Positions 51,255 through 60,770 of a stretch of 64,000 bases of DNA are shown piece after piece. Both the position numbers and the translations under genes were made by a program. The notes beneath the pieces are model-generated. The model had not been told where the DNA came from. It made no database searches and worked only from the letters and a program-made list of their open reading frames with translations. The DNA is taken from the NCBI GenBank assembly GCA_944326385.1, contig CALVDT010000063.1, positions 33,198 to 97,197 of the forward strand, read 5' to 3'. The stretch is from an uncultured Bacteroidales bacterium. Lineage in GTDB: Bacteria; Bacteroidota; Bacteroidia; Bacteroidales; UBA932. The first letter of the stretch is position 1. Every line of letters begins with the position of its first letter.

Positions 51255-52460
51255 TCAGTAATTTACAGGAGCAAGCCCTTTTTCGATATTGCCTTTTCTG
51301 ATCAATGCTTCAAGGAAGTAGTAGTCAGCATAGTTCAGAGGGACGTCTATGCTGCTGCCGTGAGGTATGCTGCCGACCGAGTGCATGAGGATGAAGCCTC
51401 CGTTTGTCCCCTGGGCGGCTCTGTACGCCGATGAAGAAAGCGATTCGATCATCTTGTCGGCCTTCTCTTTGTACAGGCTGATCTCTGTGAATCCGTAGAG
51501 TTCATAGAGTGCCGATGCTATGATTGCTGCGGAAGAGGCATCCCTGTATGTATCAGGTATGTCCGGGCAGTCGAAATCCCAGTATGGTACGAGATCTTCC
51601 GGCATGTTCGGGTTGTTGAACAGGTAATCGGCCACAACTTCAGCCCTTTCGAGATATTTCCTGTCTCCGGTATATCTGAACATTACTGTATATCCGTAGA
51701 TGGACCAAGCCTGTCCTCTTGCCCATGCTGATTCGTCGGCATAGCCCTGGGCGGTGCATCTTCCCCTTATTTCCCCTGTCTCCGGATCATAGTCCACCAC
51801 ATGATATGTGCTGTAGTCCGGGCGGTAATGGTTCTTCATGGTCTGGTCAGCGTGGCTTATGGCAATCTTTGCATATGTGGAATCTCCGGTGAATTCCGTG
51901 GCTTTCATCAGAAGCTCGAGGTTCATCATATTGTCTATGATCACCGGGCATTTCCATCCTCTTGTGCCTTGCCATCCTTTGTCTGCATCCCAAGACTGGA
52001 TGACGCCGGCTCTTGGCCTGAACCTTGTGGAAAGGGATTTCGCGGCGTTTACTATGACGTCCTTGTAGCCGTCTATGTTCTTAAGCCTCAGGCCGTTCCC
52101 GTAACTGTCATAAATCATGAAGCCTATGTCATGATGCCATTTGAGATATTGGATGGTATCCAGCACTTCCGTCTGTTTCCTGGCATGTTCTGCCCAATAT
52201 TCATCTCCTGTCAGCTCGTACATGTACCACAAGGTCCCTGCGAAGAATCCGCTGACCCAGTCATCGGTAGGAACGTAGACTATCTCACCGTCTTTGAAGG
52301 TCGATGGAATCCGTACAGTGTCTCCTGCTTCAGATGCTTCAACAAGCGATTTGAGCTGTACTTTGGCATTTTCCACATTGTCCTTGATGATGTCAGTCTC
52401 AGGTGCGCACTGGGCGGCTATCACTGCCAGAGCCAGCGTAGAGAGAAATTTGAATTTCAT
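51255..52460 (-). CDS. GH88 unsaturated glucuronyl hydrolase
   Basis: 401 aa (alpha/alpha)6 barrel. Asp111 in WHHDIGFMIYDS and Asp176 in CPVIIDNMMNLELL correspond to the two aspartates of unsaturated glucuronyl hydrolase; also YADESAWARGQAWSIYG and YRDASSAAI. It hydrates the unsaturated uronate released by PL8 lyases and so splits the disaccharide. Signal sequence ends at AAQC (Cys18), a lipobox with unusual Gln at -1. First gene of the minus arm. Confidence 0.94.
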   Translation of the reverse strand: MKFKFLSTLALAVIAAQCAPETDIIKDNVENAKVQLKSLVEASEAGDTVRIPSTFKDGEIVYVPTDDWVSGFFAGTLWYMYELTGDEYWAEHARKQTEVLDTIQYLKWHHDIGFMIYDSYGNGLRLKNIDGYKDVIVNAAKSLSTRFRPRAGVIQSWDADKGWQGTRGWKCPVIIDNMMNLELLMKATEFTGDSTYAKIAISHADQTMKNHYRPDYSTYHVVDYDPETGEIRGRCTAQGYADESAWARGQAWSIYGYTVMFRYTGDRKYLERAEVVADYLFNNPNMPEDLVPYWDFDCPDIPDTYRDASSAAIIASALYELYGFTEISLYKEKADKMIESLSSSAYRAAQGTNGGFILMHSVGSIPHGSSIDVPLNYADYYFLEALIRKGNIEKGLAPVNY

Positions 52461-52532
52461 GTTGTATTGCAGTTTGAGTTATTAGTTTCCGTATGTGTTC
52501 AAGGTTCCGTGAACGTTTACACGTCCATTCTG

Positions 52533-52563
52533 CAAATTTAGTCAAAAATCTTTTCAAGCCAAA
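52533..52563 (-). promoter_or_regulatory. Promoter of the GH88-PL8-sulfatase arm
   Basis: Minus strand TTTG (52563-52560), 19 nt, TAAATTTG (52540-52533): perfect consensus. Downstream, in the leader, is the palindrome GTTCCGTGAAC (52504-52514), a possible operator. Confidence 0.72.
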
Positions 52564-52600
52564 ATAAACTTGTCATTATGAATGTTTTTCTTCTTTTCAT

Positions 52601-52631
52601 TTTGACAGTTTCAAAATAAATGGTATCTTTG
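52601..52631 (+). promoter_or_regulatory. Promoter of the PL8-susC-susD arm
   Basis: TTTG (52601-52604), 19 nt, TATCTTTG (52624-52631), with the ATG at 52667. Perfect consensus, mirror-placed to the promoter of the other arm with 37 bp between the -33 boxes. Confidence 0.75.
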
Positions 52632-52666
52632 CCAAATGCATTAACACTAATAACCATTGGAACCGG

Positions 52667-55600
52667 ATGAGACGTTTTCTTTCAGTAATTTTCGCTCTCT
52701 TATTTGTTTTTTCGGCTTTTGCAGCAATCAATTCCCAGTATAATTTCGAGTCAGGCGTGCCTGGTTTCGTGCGCGTGACCGGTAACGGGGAAGTGGTATC
52801 TTCTACCGACAAGTTCAAGGACGGGAAGTCCTCCATAAAATTCTCATGGAAAGGCCAGGCGGCTTTGTCATTCAACAACTGCACGGATATCGAGGCTTCG
52901 ATGAAGGTGAACAGGGCCGGAGTGATTGTCTGGATATACAATACTGCGCCGATGGATGCTCCGCTTACTTTCACTTTCTGGAACTGGAGCAACGAGGAGA
53001 TCTGCCACTTCGAATTCAATATGGATTTCAAGGGCTGGCGTACCGCGTGGATCAAATATGAGGACATGCTTTCGCCGTACGGACATTACGGTGACAGGAA
53101 ACTCAAGGAGAGGGCTACCAATGTAGCCAGAATGACTGTAACTCCACCGGCAACAGTCCCTGAGGGCACTATCTATATTGACAGGCTGTCCTTCTCTACC
53201 GGGCAGCTGCATGCCCAGATCACTCCTGATATGCAGATTCCTGAGAACAATTATAATCTCAAGCGAAACATGTGGCATTGGTGCCGCCTCTGGGAGTGGG
53301 AGCAGTATCCTGCGGAAGAAGTGGTACCGATCACCGCCGATCAGGAGAAGATGCTCGAACTTGTCGAGGCGAGGATGGACGAGCGCATCAAGGCCGGGAG
53401 ATCCAGCGACAACTATGTGAAGAATACGCTGCTCAAAAGAGCGGACGATACCTATAATAAATATTATATCGGGAGAAATCAGGACGGTTCCGTTACCGGT
53501 GCACCGTTGCTCAGCGATGACGAGTTCAACAATGCTGCAGGCGAGATGCGTATCCGTTTCATCGGGCAGATTGTCGATTATTATGCCCAGGATTATTCCT
53601 ACACGGGGAATACTGCCAATCTGGAGAAGGTGATCAATGCCATGGATCATGCCATTGACCAGGGGTTCGCTTACGGAAGCGGCCAGGGTACCAACCATCA
53701 TTACGGTTATCAGATCAGGGAACTGTACAGAGGTATCTGGCTGTTCCGCGATGAACTGGCTGCTGCCGGAAAACTTGACGGATATCAGGAAGTGCTGGAG
53801 TACTGGAGCGGTCTTCAGGAGACGCGCAAGCCGTTTGTATATGGCAGGGACGAAATATTGGACAGCTGGCATACGCTGCTTGATGCCAAGATAATAGCAG
53901 CCATGCTGGATTCTGATCCTGCGACCAGATACTCAAAGATGAAATGCCTCTCGAGATGGGTGTCCGGGTCGCTCGACTATTCGCCGGGTACTCTCGGCGG
54001 TCTCAAGGTGGACGGGACGTCTTTCCATCACGGCGGTCATTACCCGGCCTATTCGGTAGGCGCATTTGCTGCAGTAGGGGATTTCTGCCATTATACCAAG
54101 GATACGGATTTCGTGATTACCGAGGATGCCAGACGCACTTTCAAGCATGCGCTTCTGACCATGCGCGACTATTGCAATCTTACGGACTGGGGCGTCGGAA
54201 TCTGCGGACGTCATCCGTTCAACGGTTTCATTCCGAAAGCCGATATCGAAGCCTTTGCTTCTTTGGCTTTGCTTGGCGACCTGACCGGGTCCGGACTCGG
54301 AGCAGATCCTGAACTGGGTGGCGCATATTTCTATCTTGGCGGTGCAGACCAGAAATCCGTGTCAGCATTGAGGAAAGCCGGTGTATCCGGTGCTTCTGAG
54401 GCACCGCAGGGCTTCTTTGTCCTGAATTATGCTGCTTTGGGCATCCACCGGAGGGATAACTGGATGCTTTCCCTCAAGGCATACAACTCCGATGTCTGGA
54501 GTGCTGAAATCTATGCTGCTGACAACAGGTACGGCCGTTACCAGAGTTACGGGACAGCGCAGCTGATAGGTGCCGGAAAACCGGTTTCCGCAAAGGCGAG
54601 CGGATTCTCCCAGGAAGGCTGGGACTGGAACAGGATGCCGGGGGCCACTACGGTACACTTGCCGTTCGAGATGCTCGACAGTCCGCTTAAGGGTACTCTG
54701 ATGGAGAGGAATGATTCCCGCTTCCCCGGGGGCTCGTCCCTTGAGGGCATGAACGGAATGATGGCTTTCACATATGTCGAGAAGGACAGACAGAACTTCT
54801 GTGCCGGTGCCACTGCCACAAAGAGTGTCTTCTGTTTTGACAACAGGATAATCTATATCGGAAGCGGCATATCAAATACAAACAATTACGGCTATCCTAC
54901 GGAAACGACCCTGTATCAGCTTAGACTCGATGAAAGGGAAGGGCTTGTAGTGGATATAAACGACGACTTCTTCGGGGATTTCCCTTTCCCTTCGACATAT
55001 CGGTTCGCGGGCGAGGGACAGGCCGTGCTCAATGATCCTCTCGGCAATTATTTCATCATCCCGGATGCCGCCGGCCTGACTGTAGTGAAACAGAACCAGA
55101 CATCTCCTTCAGATACAAGGAAAAAGACCGGCACCGGAGATTTCATTACAGCCTACATAGACCATGGCGTTTCGCCTGATGAAGCTGCCTATGAGTATAT
55201 GATGCTTGTCCAGCCTGCCGGCAAGGACGTGAACAAGTTCTCCAAGAAGCTTCCGTATACGGTGATCCGCAAGGACAACGCTGCCCATGTGGTAAATGAC
55301 CATCTGACAGGCATCACGGCCTACGCCTGCTACAAGGCATATGACGGAGCGTCATCCGCCGGGGCATTTGCATCTTTGCCAAAAGGCAAGGAGGCCAGGC
55401 CGTACCTTCCGATAGCTGCGATCGATGCCGAAACCATGGTGATGGAGCGCACTCTTGAAGACGGCAATGTGGTGATGAGTATCTGCACTCCTGATCTTGG
55501 AATAACACAGAAGGCTTACACGACACCGCAGCCGAGCCAGGTGATAGCAAAGAAGGTTGTCATCGACGGAAACTGGGGACTGGCTGCCCCATGCGACAAG

Positions 55601-55690
55601 GTCAGCATCAGCACTGATGCCGGAAAGACGACGGTCACGGCATCCTGCGTGGACGGTATCCCTGTCGAGTTCCGTCTGAAGAAGATATGA
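52667..55690 (+). CDS. PL8 family glycosaminoglycan lyase, plus-arm copy (chondroitin ABC lyase-like)
   Basis: 1007 aa, signal peptide about 1-20 ending AFAA. Three-domain PL8 layout. Catalytic His455 and Tyr462 in HHGGHYPAYS, Arg515 in CGRHPFNG and Glu614 in WSAEIYAADNRYGRYQ; these segments are very close to Proteus chondroitin ABC lyase I (His501, Tyr508, Arg560, Glu653). It should act on chondroitin, dermatan or hyaluronan. First gene of the plus arm; susC follows after 37 nt with no visible promoter. Confidence 0.94.
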   Translation: MRRFLSVIFALLFVFSAFAAINSQYNFESGVPGFVRVTGNGEVVSSTDKFKDGKSSIKFSWKGQAALSFNNCTDIEASMKVNRAGVIVWIYNTAPMDAPLTFTFWNWSNEEICHFEFNMDFKGWRTAWIKYEDMLSPYGHYGDRKLKERATNVARMTVTPPATVPEGTIYIDRLSFSTGQLHAQITPDMQIPENNYNLKRNMWHWCRLWEWEQYPAEEVVPITADQEKMLELVEARMDERIKAGRSSDNYVKNTLLKRADDTYNKYYIGRNQDGSVTGAPLLSDDEFNNAAGEMRIRFIGQIVDYYAQDYSYTGNTANLEKVINAMDHAIDQGFAYGSGQGTNHHYGYQIRELYRGIWLFRDELAAAGKLDGYQEVLEYWSGLQETRKPFVYGRDEILDSWHTLLDAKIIAAMLDSDPATRYSKMKCLSRWVSGSLDYSPGTLGGLKVDGTSFHHGGHYPAYSVGAFAAVGDFCHYTKDTDFVITEDARRTFKHALLTMRDYCNLTDWGVGICGRHPFNGFIPKADIEAFASLALLGDLTGSGLGADPELGGAYFYLGGADQKSVSALRKAGVSGASEAPQGFFVLNYAALGIHRRDNWMLSLKAYNSDVWSAEIYAADNRYGRYQSYGTAQLIGAGKPVSAKASGFSQEGWDWNRMPGATTVHLPFEMLDSPLKGTLMERNDSRFPGGSSLEGMNGMMAFTYVEKDRQNFCAGATATKSVFCFDNRIIYIGSGISNTNNYGYPTETTLYQLRLDEREGLVVDINDDFFGDFPFPSTYRFAGEGQAVLNDPLGNYFIIPDAAGLTVVKQNQTSPSDTRKKTGTGDFITAYIDHGVSPDEAAYEYMMLVQPAGKDVNKFSKKLPYTVIRKDNAAHVVNDHLTGITAYACYKAYDGASSAGAFASLPKGKEARPYLPIAAIDAETMVMERTLEDGNVVMSICTPDLGITQKAYTTPQPSQVIAKKVVIDGNWGLAAPCDKVSISTDAGKTTVTASCVDGIPVEFRLKKI

Positions 55691-55727
55691 AGAATACTTA
55701 ATCAGCATAATTAATAATCTTGAACTG

Positions 55728-58700
55728 ATGTATAAACTAACTGTACTTTTGACGACGCTGGCTCTTCTCACGGCATCCGTGTGGGATATGTCAGCACAGA
55801 ATGTTGAGGTCAAGGGACGTGTCACCGACACGTCAGGAGAGCCGCTTGTGGCAGTTACTGTCTATGAGTCCGGCAATACTTCAAACGGAACAGTGACGGA
55901 TATCGACGGTAATTATACATTGACTGTTCCTCCGACTGCGACCATCATCTTCTCTTGCCTGGGTTTTGAGGAAATCCAGGAGGCTGTGGCAAAGCGCAGC
56001 ACAATAAATGTTTCATTGGCAGAGGAGCAGCTGTCCATAGATGCTGCCGAAGTCGTGAGCGTGGGATACGGCTCTGTGACCAGACGAGATCTGACAGGTT
56101 CCGTCAGCAAAGTCGACATGGGTGAAATGATGAAGGCTCCGGTCACCAATTTCGACCAGGCGCTTACCGGACGTGTAGCCGGAGTCGTGGTCACGACATC
56201 CGACGGTTCCCTCGGTTCCGAGGCCAATATCGTCATCAGGGGTAACAACTCCCTCACGCAGAGCAGTGCGCCTCTTTATGTCATTGACGGCTTTCCTTCC
56301 GAAAGTTCTCTCGCACTCTCGCTCAACTCCGCCGACATCGAGAGCATAGATATCCTGAAGGATGCTTCCGCCACCGCCATATACGGTGCGCGAGGTGCCA
56401 ACGGTGTCATCGTCATTACCACCAAGCAGGGTGTCGAGGGCAAGCCGAAGGTGACTTTCAGCGCTTCATGGACAGGCAACAAGATCTATAACAAGATCGA
56501 TCTTATGGACGCCTACGAGTTCGTGCAGTTCCAGACGGAGATGTACGAGAATTCAGGAAGCACAAATATCTATCTGACACATGACGGCCAGACATGGACT
56601 CCTGAAGACTATCTGAATGTCCGCACTTACGACTGGCAGGATGAGATTTACAGGACTGCACTTGTCCAGAACTACAATGTTTCCATCTCCGGCGGAAGCA
56701 AGGAGGCAGGCAACAGGTACGCGGCAAGTTTCTCTGTACTGGATCAGGATGGTATAATCGTGAATTCCAATTTCCAGAGGTATCAGGGAAAGATCAATTT
56801 CTCCCAGAATCTCGGCAAGAAGATCAAGGCCGATCTCAATGTCAACTATTCACGTTCTGTCACCAGCGGTACCAATCCTACTGCCGCACAGCAGTCTTCT
56901 TCAGCTTCAGGCTGGCTCATCTATTCCGTATGGGGTTACCGCCCTGTGAAGCCGATATGGGACGAGACATCGGATGACGAGTTCCTGATGTCTCCTATCG
57001 ACGTGGATATCGCAGATGCGAACGATTACCGTTTCAATCCTGCCCTTTCAGTGCGCAACGAGTACAGGAAGACCATACAGGACTATCTCAACGCACAGTT
57101 CGGTCTCACATATACCATCATTCCTGATCTCGTGTTCAAGACGACCGCAACCTATACATTGCAGGCAAGACGCAGGGAAGAGTTCAACGGTACCCAGACA
57201 TACACGGGATACGAAGGCTCTCCTTCAGGAAACGGCATCAACGGAGCCATCTACTGGACAAACTGGGTGACCTGGCTGAACGAGAACACCATCACCTGGA
57301 CCAAGCATATCAACAGGGCGCATCATATGACGCTCCTCGGCGGTGTGACATTCCAGGGACAGACCAATGACTACAAAGGTACGCGGTCTACCAACATGAC
57401 TACGGAATCCCTCGGCCTTAACGGCATGCATACGGGAAATTACCAGACAGTAACCCCGTGGGAATACAACTGGAGGATGATGTCAGGCCTCTTCAGGCTT
57501 CAGTACAACTACAGATACAAATACTATCTCACGGCGTCCTTCAGGGCTGACGGCTCATCCAAGTTCCCTACGCACAACCAGTGGGGTTATTTCCCGTCCG
57601 GCTCTCTTGCATGGAACTTCAACAGGGAGGACCTTCTGAAAAACAGCACATGGCTGAAGAACGGCAAGCTCCGTCTTTCTTGGGGTCTGACAGGTAACAA
57701 CAGGACTTCAACTCCGTACGATTTCTATCCTCAGATCACCACTTTGCCAGGCAGCCAGTCGGGCCTCGACTATGTATTCGGAGGTGAGATCATTTCGGGA
57801 TATTATCCGAACAAACTCGGTAACAAGAACCTCAAATGGGAGACGACGGAGCAATGGAATGCCGGTATCGATCTGACCTTCTTCGAGAATGACAGGATAA
57901 AGATCACGGCTGACTGGTACATGAAGAACACCTACGACCTTCTCCTGAACGCCACCATGCCTTCTTCATCAGGTTATGAAAATGCAATGATGAATATAGG
58001 CTCGATGCGCAACACGGGTTGGGAACTGTCTCTGGAGACCCTGAACATAAACAAGAAGAATTTCCAGTGGACCACATCGTTCAACATAGCTTTCAACAGG
58101 AACAAGGTTACGGCCCTGACGAACAACCAGTATTCTCTCCTTACTTCAGTATCCTGGGATCAGAGGTTCAACAACCAGTATCCATACATCACCCAGGTGG
58201 GCAAGCCTTCCGGCATGATGTACGGCTATATATACGAAGGTACATACAAGCAGGAAGACTTCATCGGAAATACCCTGAAGAACAGTGTCCCTGCCTTGTC
58301 GAGTGTCACCAGGGAGAACATCAGGCCGGGTGACCCTAAGTACAGGGATATAAACGGCGACGGTGTCGTGGATGACGAGGACCGTACAATCATAGGTTGC
58401 GGACAGCCTCTGCACACCGGAGGTTTCGGAAACTCCTTCTATTTCTACGGCTTCGATGTGAACATCTTCTTCTCGTGGAGCTACGGCAACGACATACTCA
58501 ACGCGAACAGACTGATCTTCGAGAACGGTTCGATAGCCAACCTTAACCAGCTTGCTTCATATAATGACAGGTTCAATGCCCAGACCAACCCGGACAGCGA
58601 TATCCCAAGAGTCAGGGCAGAAGGCATGAATGTCTATTCATCAAGAGTGGTTGAAGACGGGTCTTTCCTCAAGCTCAGGAATGTCTCCATCGGCTACACA

Positions 58701-58901
58701 TTGCCGAGGAGGGCACTCAGAGCCATGCATTTCGATACCATGAGGGTCTATGTCTCTGCAGACAACATCTGGACATGGACGAACTACTCGGGTCCTGATC
58801 CTGAAGTTTCCACAAGGAATTCAGTGCTTACCCCTGGATTCGACTGGTCTGCCTATCCGAGGGCATTCGGTCTGACAGCAGGCGTTTCATTCACATTCTG
58901 A
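55728..58901 (+). CDS. SusC/RagA TonB-linked outer-membrane transporter
   Basis: 1057 aa. Signal peptide about 1-23, a carboxypeptidase-regulatory-like domain (VKGRVTDTSGEPLVAVTVY, about 26-105), plug domain with VIRGNNSLTQSSAPLYVIDG and a 22-strand barrel ending in VSFTF. It imports lyase-made glycosaminoglycan oligosaccharides with TonB energy, together with the SusD lipoprotein whose gene starts 19 nt later. Confidence 0.95.
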   Translation: MYKLTVLLTTLALLTASVWDMSAQNVEVKGRVTDTSGEPLVAVTVYESGNTSNGTVTDIDGNYTLTVPPTATIIFSCLGFEEIQEAVAKRSTINVSLAEEQLSIDAAEVVSVGYGSVTRRDLTGSVSKVDMGEMMKAPVTNFDQALTGRVAGVVVTTSDGSLGSEANIVIRGNNSLTQSSAPLYVIDGFPSESSLALSLNSADIESIDILKDASATAIYGARGANGVIVITTKQGVEGKPKVTFSASWTGNKIYNKIDLMDAYEFVQFQTEMYENSGSTNIYLTHDGQTWTPEDYLNVRTYDWQDEIYRTALVQNYNVSISGGSKEAGNRYAASFSVLDQDGIIVNSNFQRYQGKINFSQNLGKKIKADLNVNYSRSVTSGTNPTAAQQSSSASGWLIYSVWGYRPVKPIWDETSDDEFLMSPIDVDIADANDYRFNPALSVRNEYRKTIQDYLNAQFGLTYTIIPDLVFKTTATYTLQARRREEFNGTQTYTGYEGSPSGNGINGAIYWTNWVTWLNENTITWTKHINRAHHMTLLGGVTFQGQTNDYKGTRSTNMTTESLGLNGMHTGNYQTVTPWEYNWRMMSGLFRLQYNYRYKYYLTASFRADGSSKFPTHNQWGYFPSGSLAWNFNREDLLKNSTWLKNGKLRLSWGLTGNNRTSTPYDFYPQITTLPGSQSGLDYVFGGEIISGYYPNKLGNKNLKWETTEQWNAGIDLTFFENDRIKITADWYMKNTYDLLLNATMPSSSGYENAMMNIGSMRNTGWELSLETLNINKKNFQWTTSFNIAFNRNKVTALTNNQYSLLTSVSWDQRFNNQYPYITQVGKPSGMMYGYIYEGTYKQEDFIGNTLKNSVPALSSVTRENIRPGDPKYRDINGDGVVDDEDRTIIGCGQPLHTGGFGNSFYFYGFDVNIFFSWSYGNDILNANRLIFENGSIANLNQLASYNDRFNAQTNPDSDIPRVRAEGMNVYSSRVVEDGSFLKLRNVSIGYTLPRRALRAMHFDTMRVYVSADNIWTWTNYSGPDPEVSTRNSVLTPGFDWSAYPRAFGLTAGVSFTF

Positions 58902-58920
58902 TACCAAGGAGGAGAAAGAT

Positions 58921-60741
58921 ATGAAGAAAATCGTAAATATATTTGCTTTGTCGGTGATGGCTTTTGCCGGAGTTTCCTGCGGCTTCCTCGATGTCAAGCC
59001 TGAGATCCTCACCAGAGACAATTTCTACACTTCAAAGGCTGAGGTGGAATACGGTCTTGCCGGTGTGTACGGCGTCATCAACAATGAGGGTTTCTACGGA
59101 AACTATTATTCCCTGATGCTGTCCAACACTGATGACCTCTGTTACTATAACAGGAATACTGCGAACAACTACTCGGTATGGTACACCCATGATGCCAGTT
59201 CACCGGAGATCTATTCTGCATGGACAACCATTTACCAGGGTATCAACACAGCCAATGTCTTCATGAACGATGTCAAGGATTCGGAGTACGATCCTGACCA
59301 TGCGTGCTATACGGAAGCGCGTTTCCTAAGGGCATTCTATCATTTTATCCTTGCCCAGGCATGGGGGGATGTCCCGTTGAAGACCACGGCTCTTACCGAT
59401 CTCAATGATCCCGATATCTATTGCGGCGCTACCCCTCAGCTCGAAGTCCTGCAGTGGGCTTCTGATGAGATGGAGGCCTGCCTGTATGGGGATGCAGAGG
59501 TTCCTGAAAGTCCTACGGCGGCTGATCCTGTCCTGACAGAGATTCTGGCAGGCGAGGATCTTACAAATGCCCCGTCAAGGGTTACTCCTTCGACTATCTG
59601 CGGCATTCTTGCCAGAGTGAATCTTTTCATGGCAGGCGAGACGATTCAGGGCACTACGGATGACATGAAGCACGAGTATTTCGGAAAGGCCATGAAGTAC
59701 ACCAAAGCCGTGATCGATGCCGGCAAGCATACTCTTAACGATGATTATGCGCAGGTGTTCATAAACATGATTTCCGATGTCTATGACACTGACTTCAGGG
59801 AGTCCATGTGGGAGGCTGACTTTCTCGGCAACCGTTCCAGCTCAGATAACTGGAGCAACGGCCGTATCGGTGACCTTATCGGACTTCAGAGCAGTCCTGA
59901 CGTCGGGACATACAATGATGTCGCATGCAACTTCGCTTATGGCCAGTACAACGGTTCCCTCAAGCTCTGGAATCTTTACTGGCGCGAAGACCGCACCGAT
60001 GATGAGACATCGATTGGCGGTGAAAGCAACGGTACTCCAGGCATTGACCAGGCTCCGGGCTGGGATGAACGCCAGTACTGGAATATGCGTCCGTATAATT
60101 ACAAAGGAGGAGAGATCACGAAAAAGGAGAACGGAGTGGATGTCATAGTGGCATCATATAAGCCGGGTATTGACAAAATGCCGTACTACAGGTCTACGAC
60201 TTCCGTCTTTCAGACTCCTGCCGACTGCAGGGGCATAAGGAACTGCGGTAAATATTCCCGTGAAGTCATCTATGAAGGAGTCAAAGGCGACAGGGGTACG
60301 TATACTCCGGTGAATTATCCGATACTGCGGTACTCCGATGTGCTTCTGATGTATGCCGAGGCTTATAACGAGTATTACAAGGCACCTTCGCAGGAAGCTT
60401 ACGACTGCGTAGTGGAAGTCCGGGACAGAGCCGGTATCAAGACGAGAGATTATACTGAGTATCAGACATATTATGATTTCCGCCAATTTGTCCGCAACGA
60501 GAGAGGACGTGAACTTTGTTTCGAATCTCTCCGCAAGTACGATCTCATACGTTGGGGGATTTTCGTGGAGTGCATGAAGGAGTACATCTCCGATGCTTCC
60601 GATCCTCTGTACTGGGGGCCGGGCAATACTGCATCTGTGGCAGCGACGACGGCATCGAATGTACAGGAGCGACATATAGTGCTTCCTATACCTTCCATTG
60701 AACTCGGTGTCAATGGTCTTGTACAGAATCCGCTGTGGTAG
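58921..60741 (+). CDS. SusD/RagB nutrient-binding outer-membrane lipoprotein
   Basis: 606 aa. Lipobox AGVSC (Cys20), then FLDVKPEILTRDNFYTSKAEVEYGLAGVYG, the SusD N-terminus, TPR-like helices in the middle and the SusD C-terminal FVRNERGRELCFESLRKYDLIRWG. It forms the lid on SusC and binds glycan. A run of 37 bp before the DUF5017 gene holds no terminator. Confidence 0.94.
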   Translation: MKKIVNIFALSVMAFAGVSCGFLDVKPEILTRDNFYTSKAEVEYGLAGVYGVINNEGFYGNYYSLMLSNTDDLCYYNRNTANNYSVWYTHDASSPEIYSAWTTIYQGINTANVFMNDVKDSEYDPDHACYTEARFLRAFYHFILAQAWGDVPLKTTALTDLNDPDIYCGATPQLEVLQWASDEMEACLYGDAEVPESPTAADPVLTEILAGEDLTNAPSRVTPSTICGILARVNLFMAGETIQGTTDDMKHEYFGKAMKYTKAVIDAGKHTLNDDYAQVFINMISDVYDTDFRESMWEADFLGNRSSSDNWSNGRIGDLIGLQSSPDVGTYNDVACNFAYGQYNGSLKLWNLYWREDRTDDETSIGGESNGTPGIDQAPGWDERQYWNMRPYNYKGGEITKKENGVDVIVASYKPGIDKMPYYRSTTSVFQTPADCRGIRNCGKYSREVIYEGVKGDRGTYTPVNYPILRYSDVLLMYAEAYNEYYKAPSQEAYDCVVEVRDRAGIKTRDYTEYQTYYDFRQFVRNERGRELCFESLRKYDLIRWGIFVECMKEYISDASDPLYWGPGNTASVAATTASNVQERHIVLPIPSIELGVNGLVQNPLW

Positions 60742-60770
60742 GAATTGTTGATTTTTAATTTGGAAAAGAT

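Noticed and set aside
52868-53872. 334-aa open frame opposite the plus-arm PL8 gene
   Set aside because: Antisense shadow of a gene with intact catalytic motifs; no recognisable domain.
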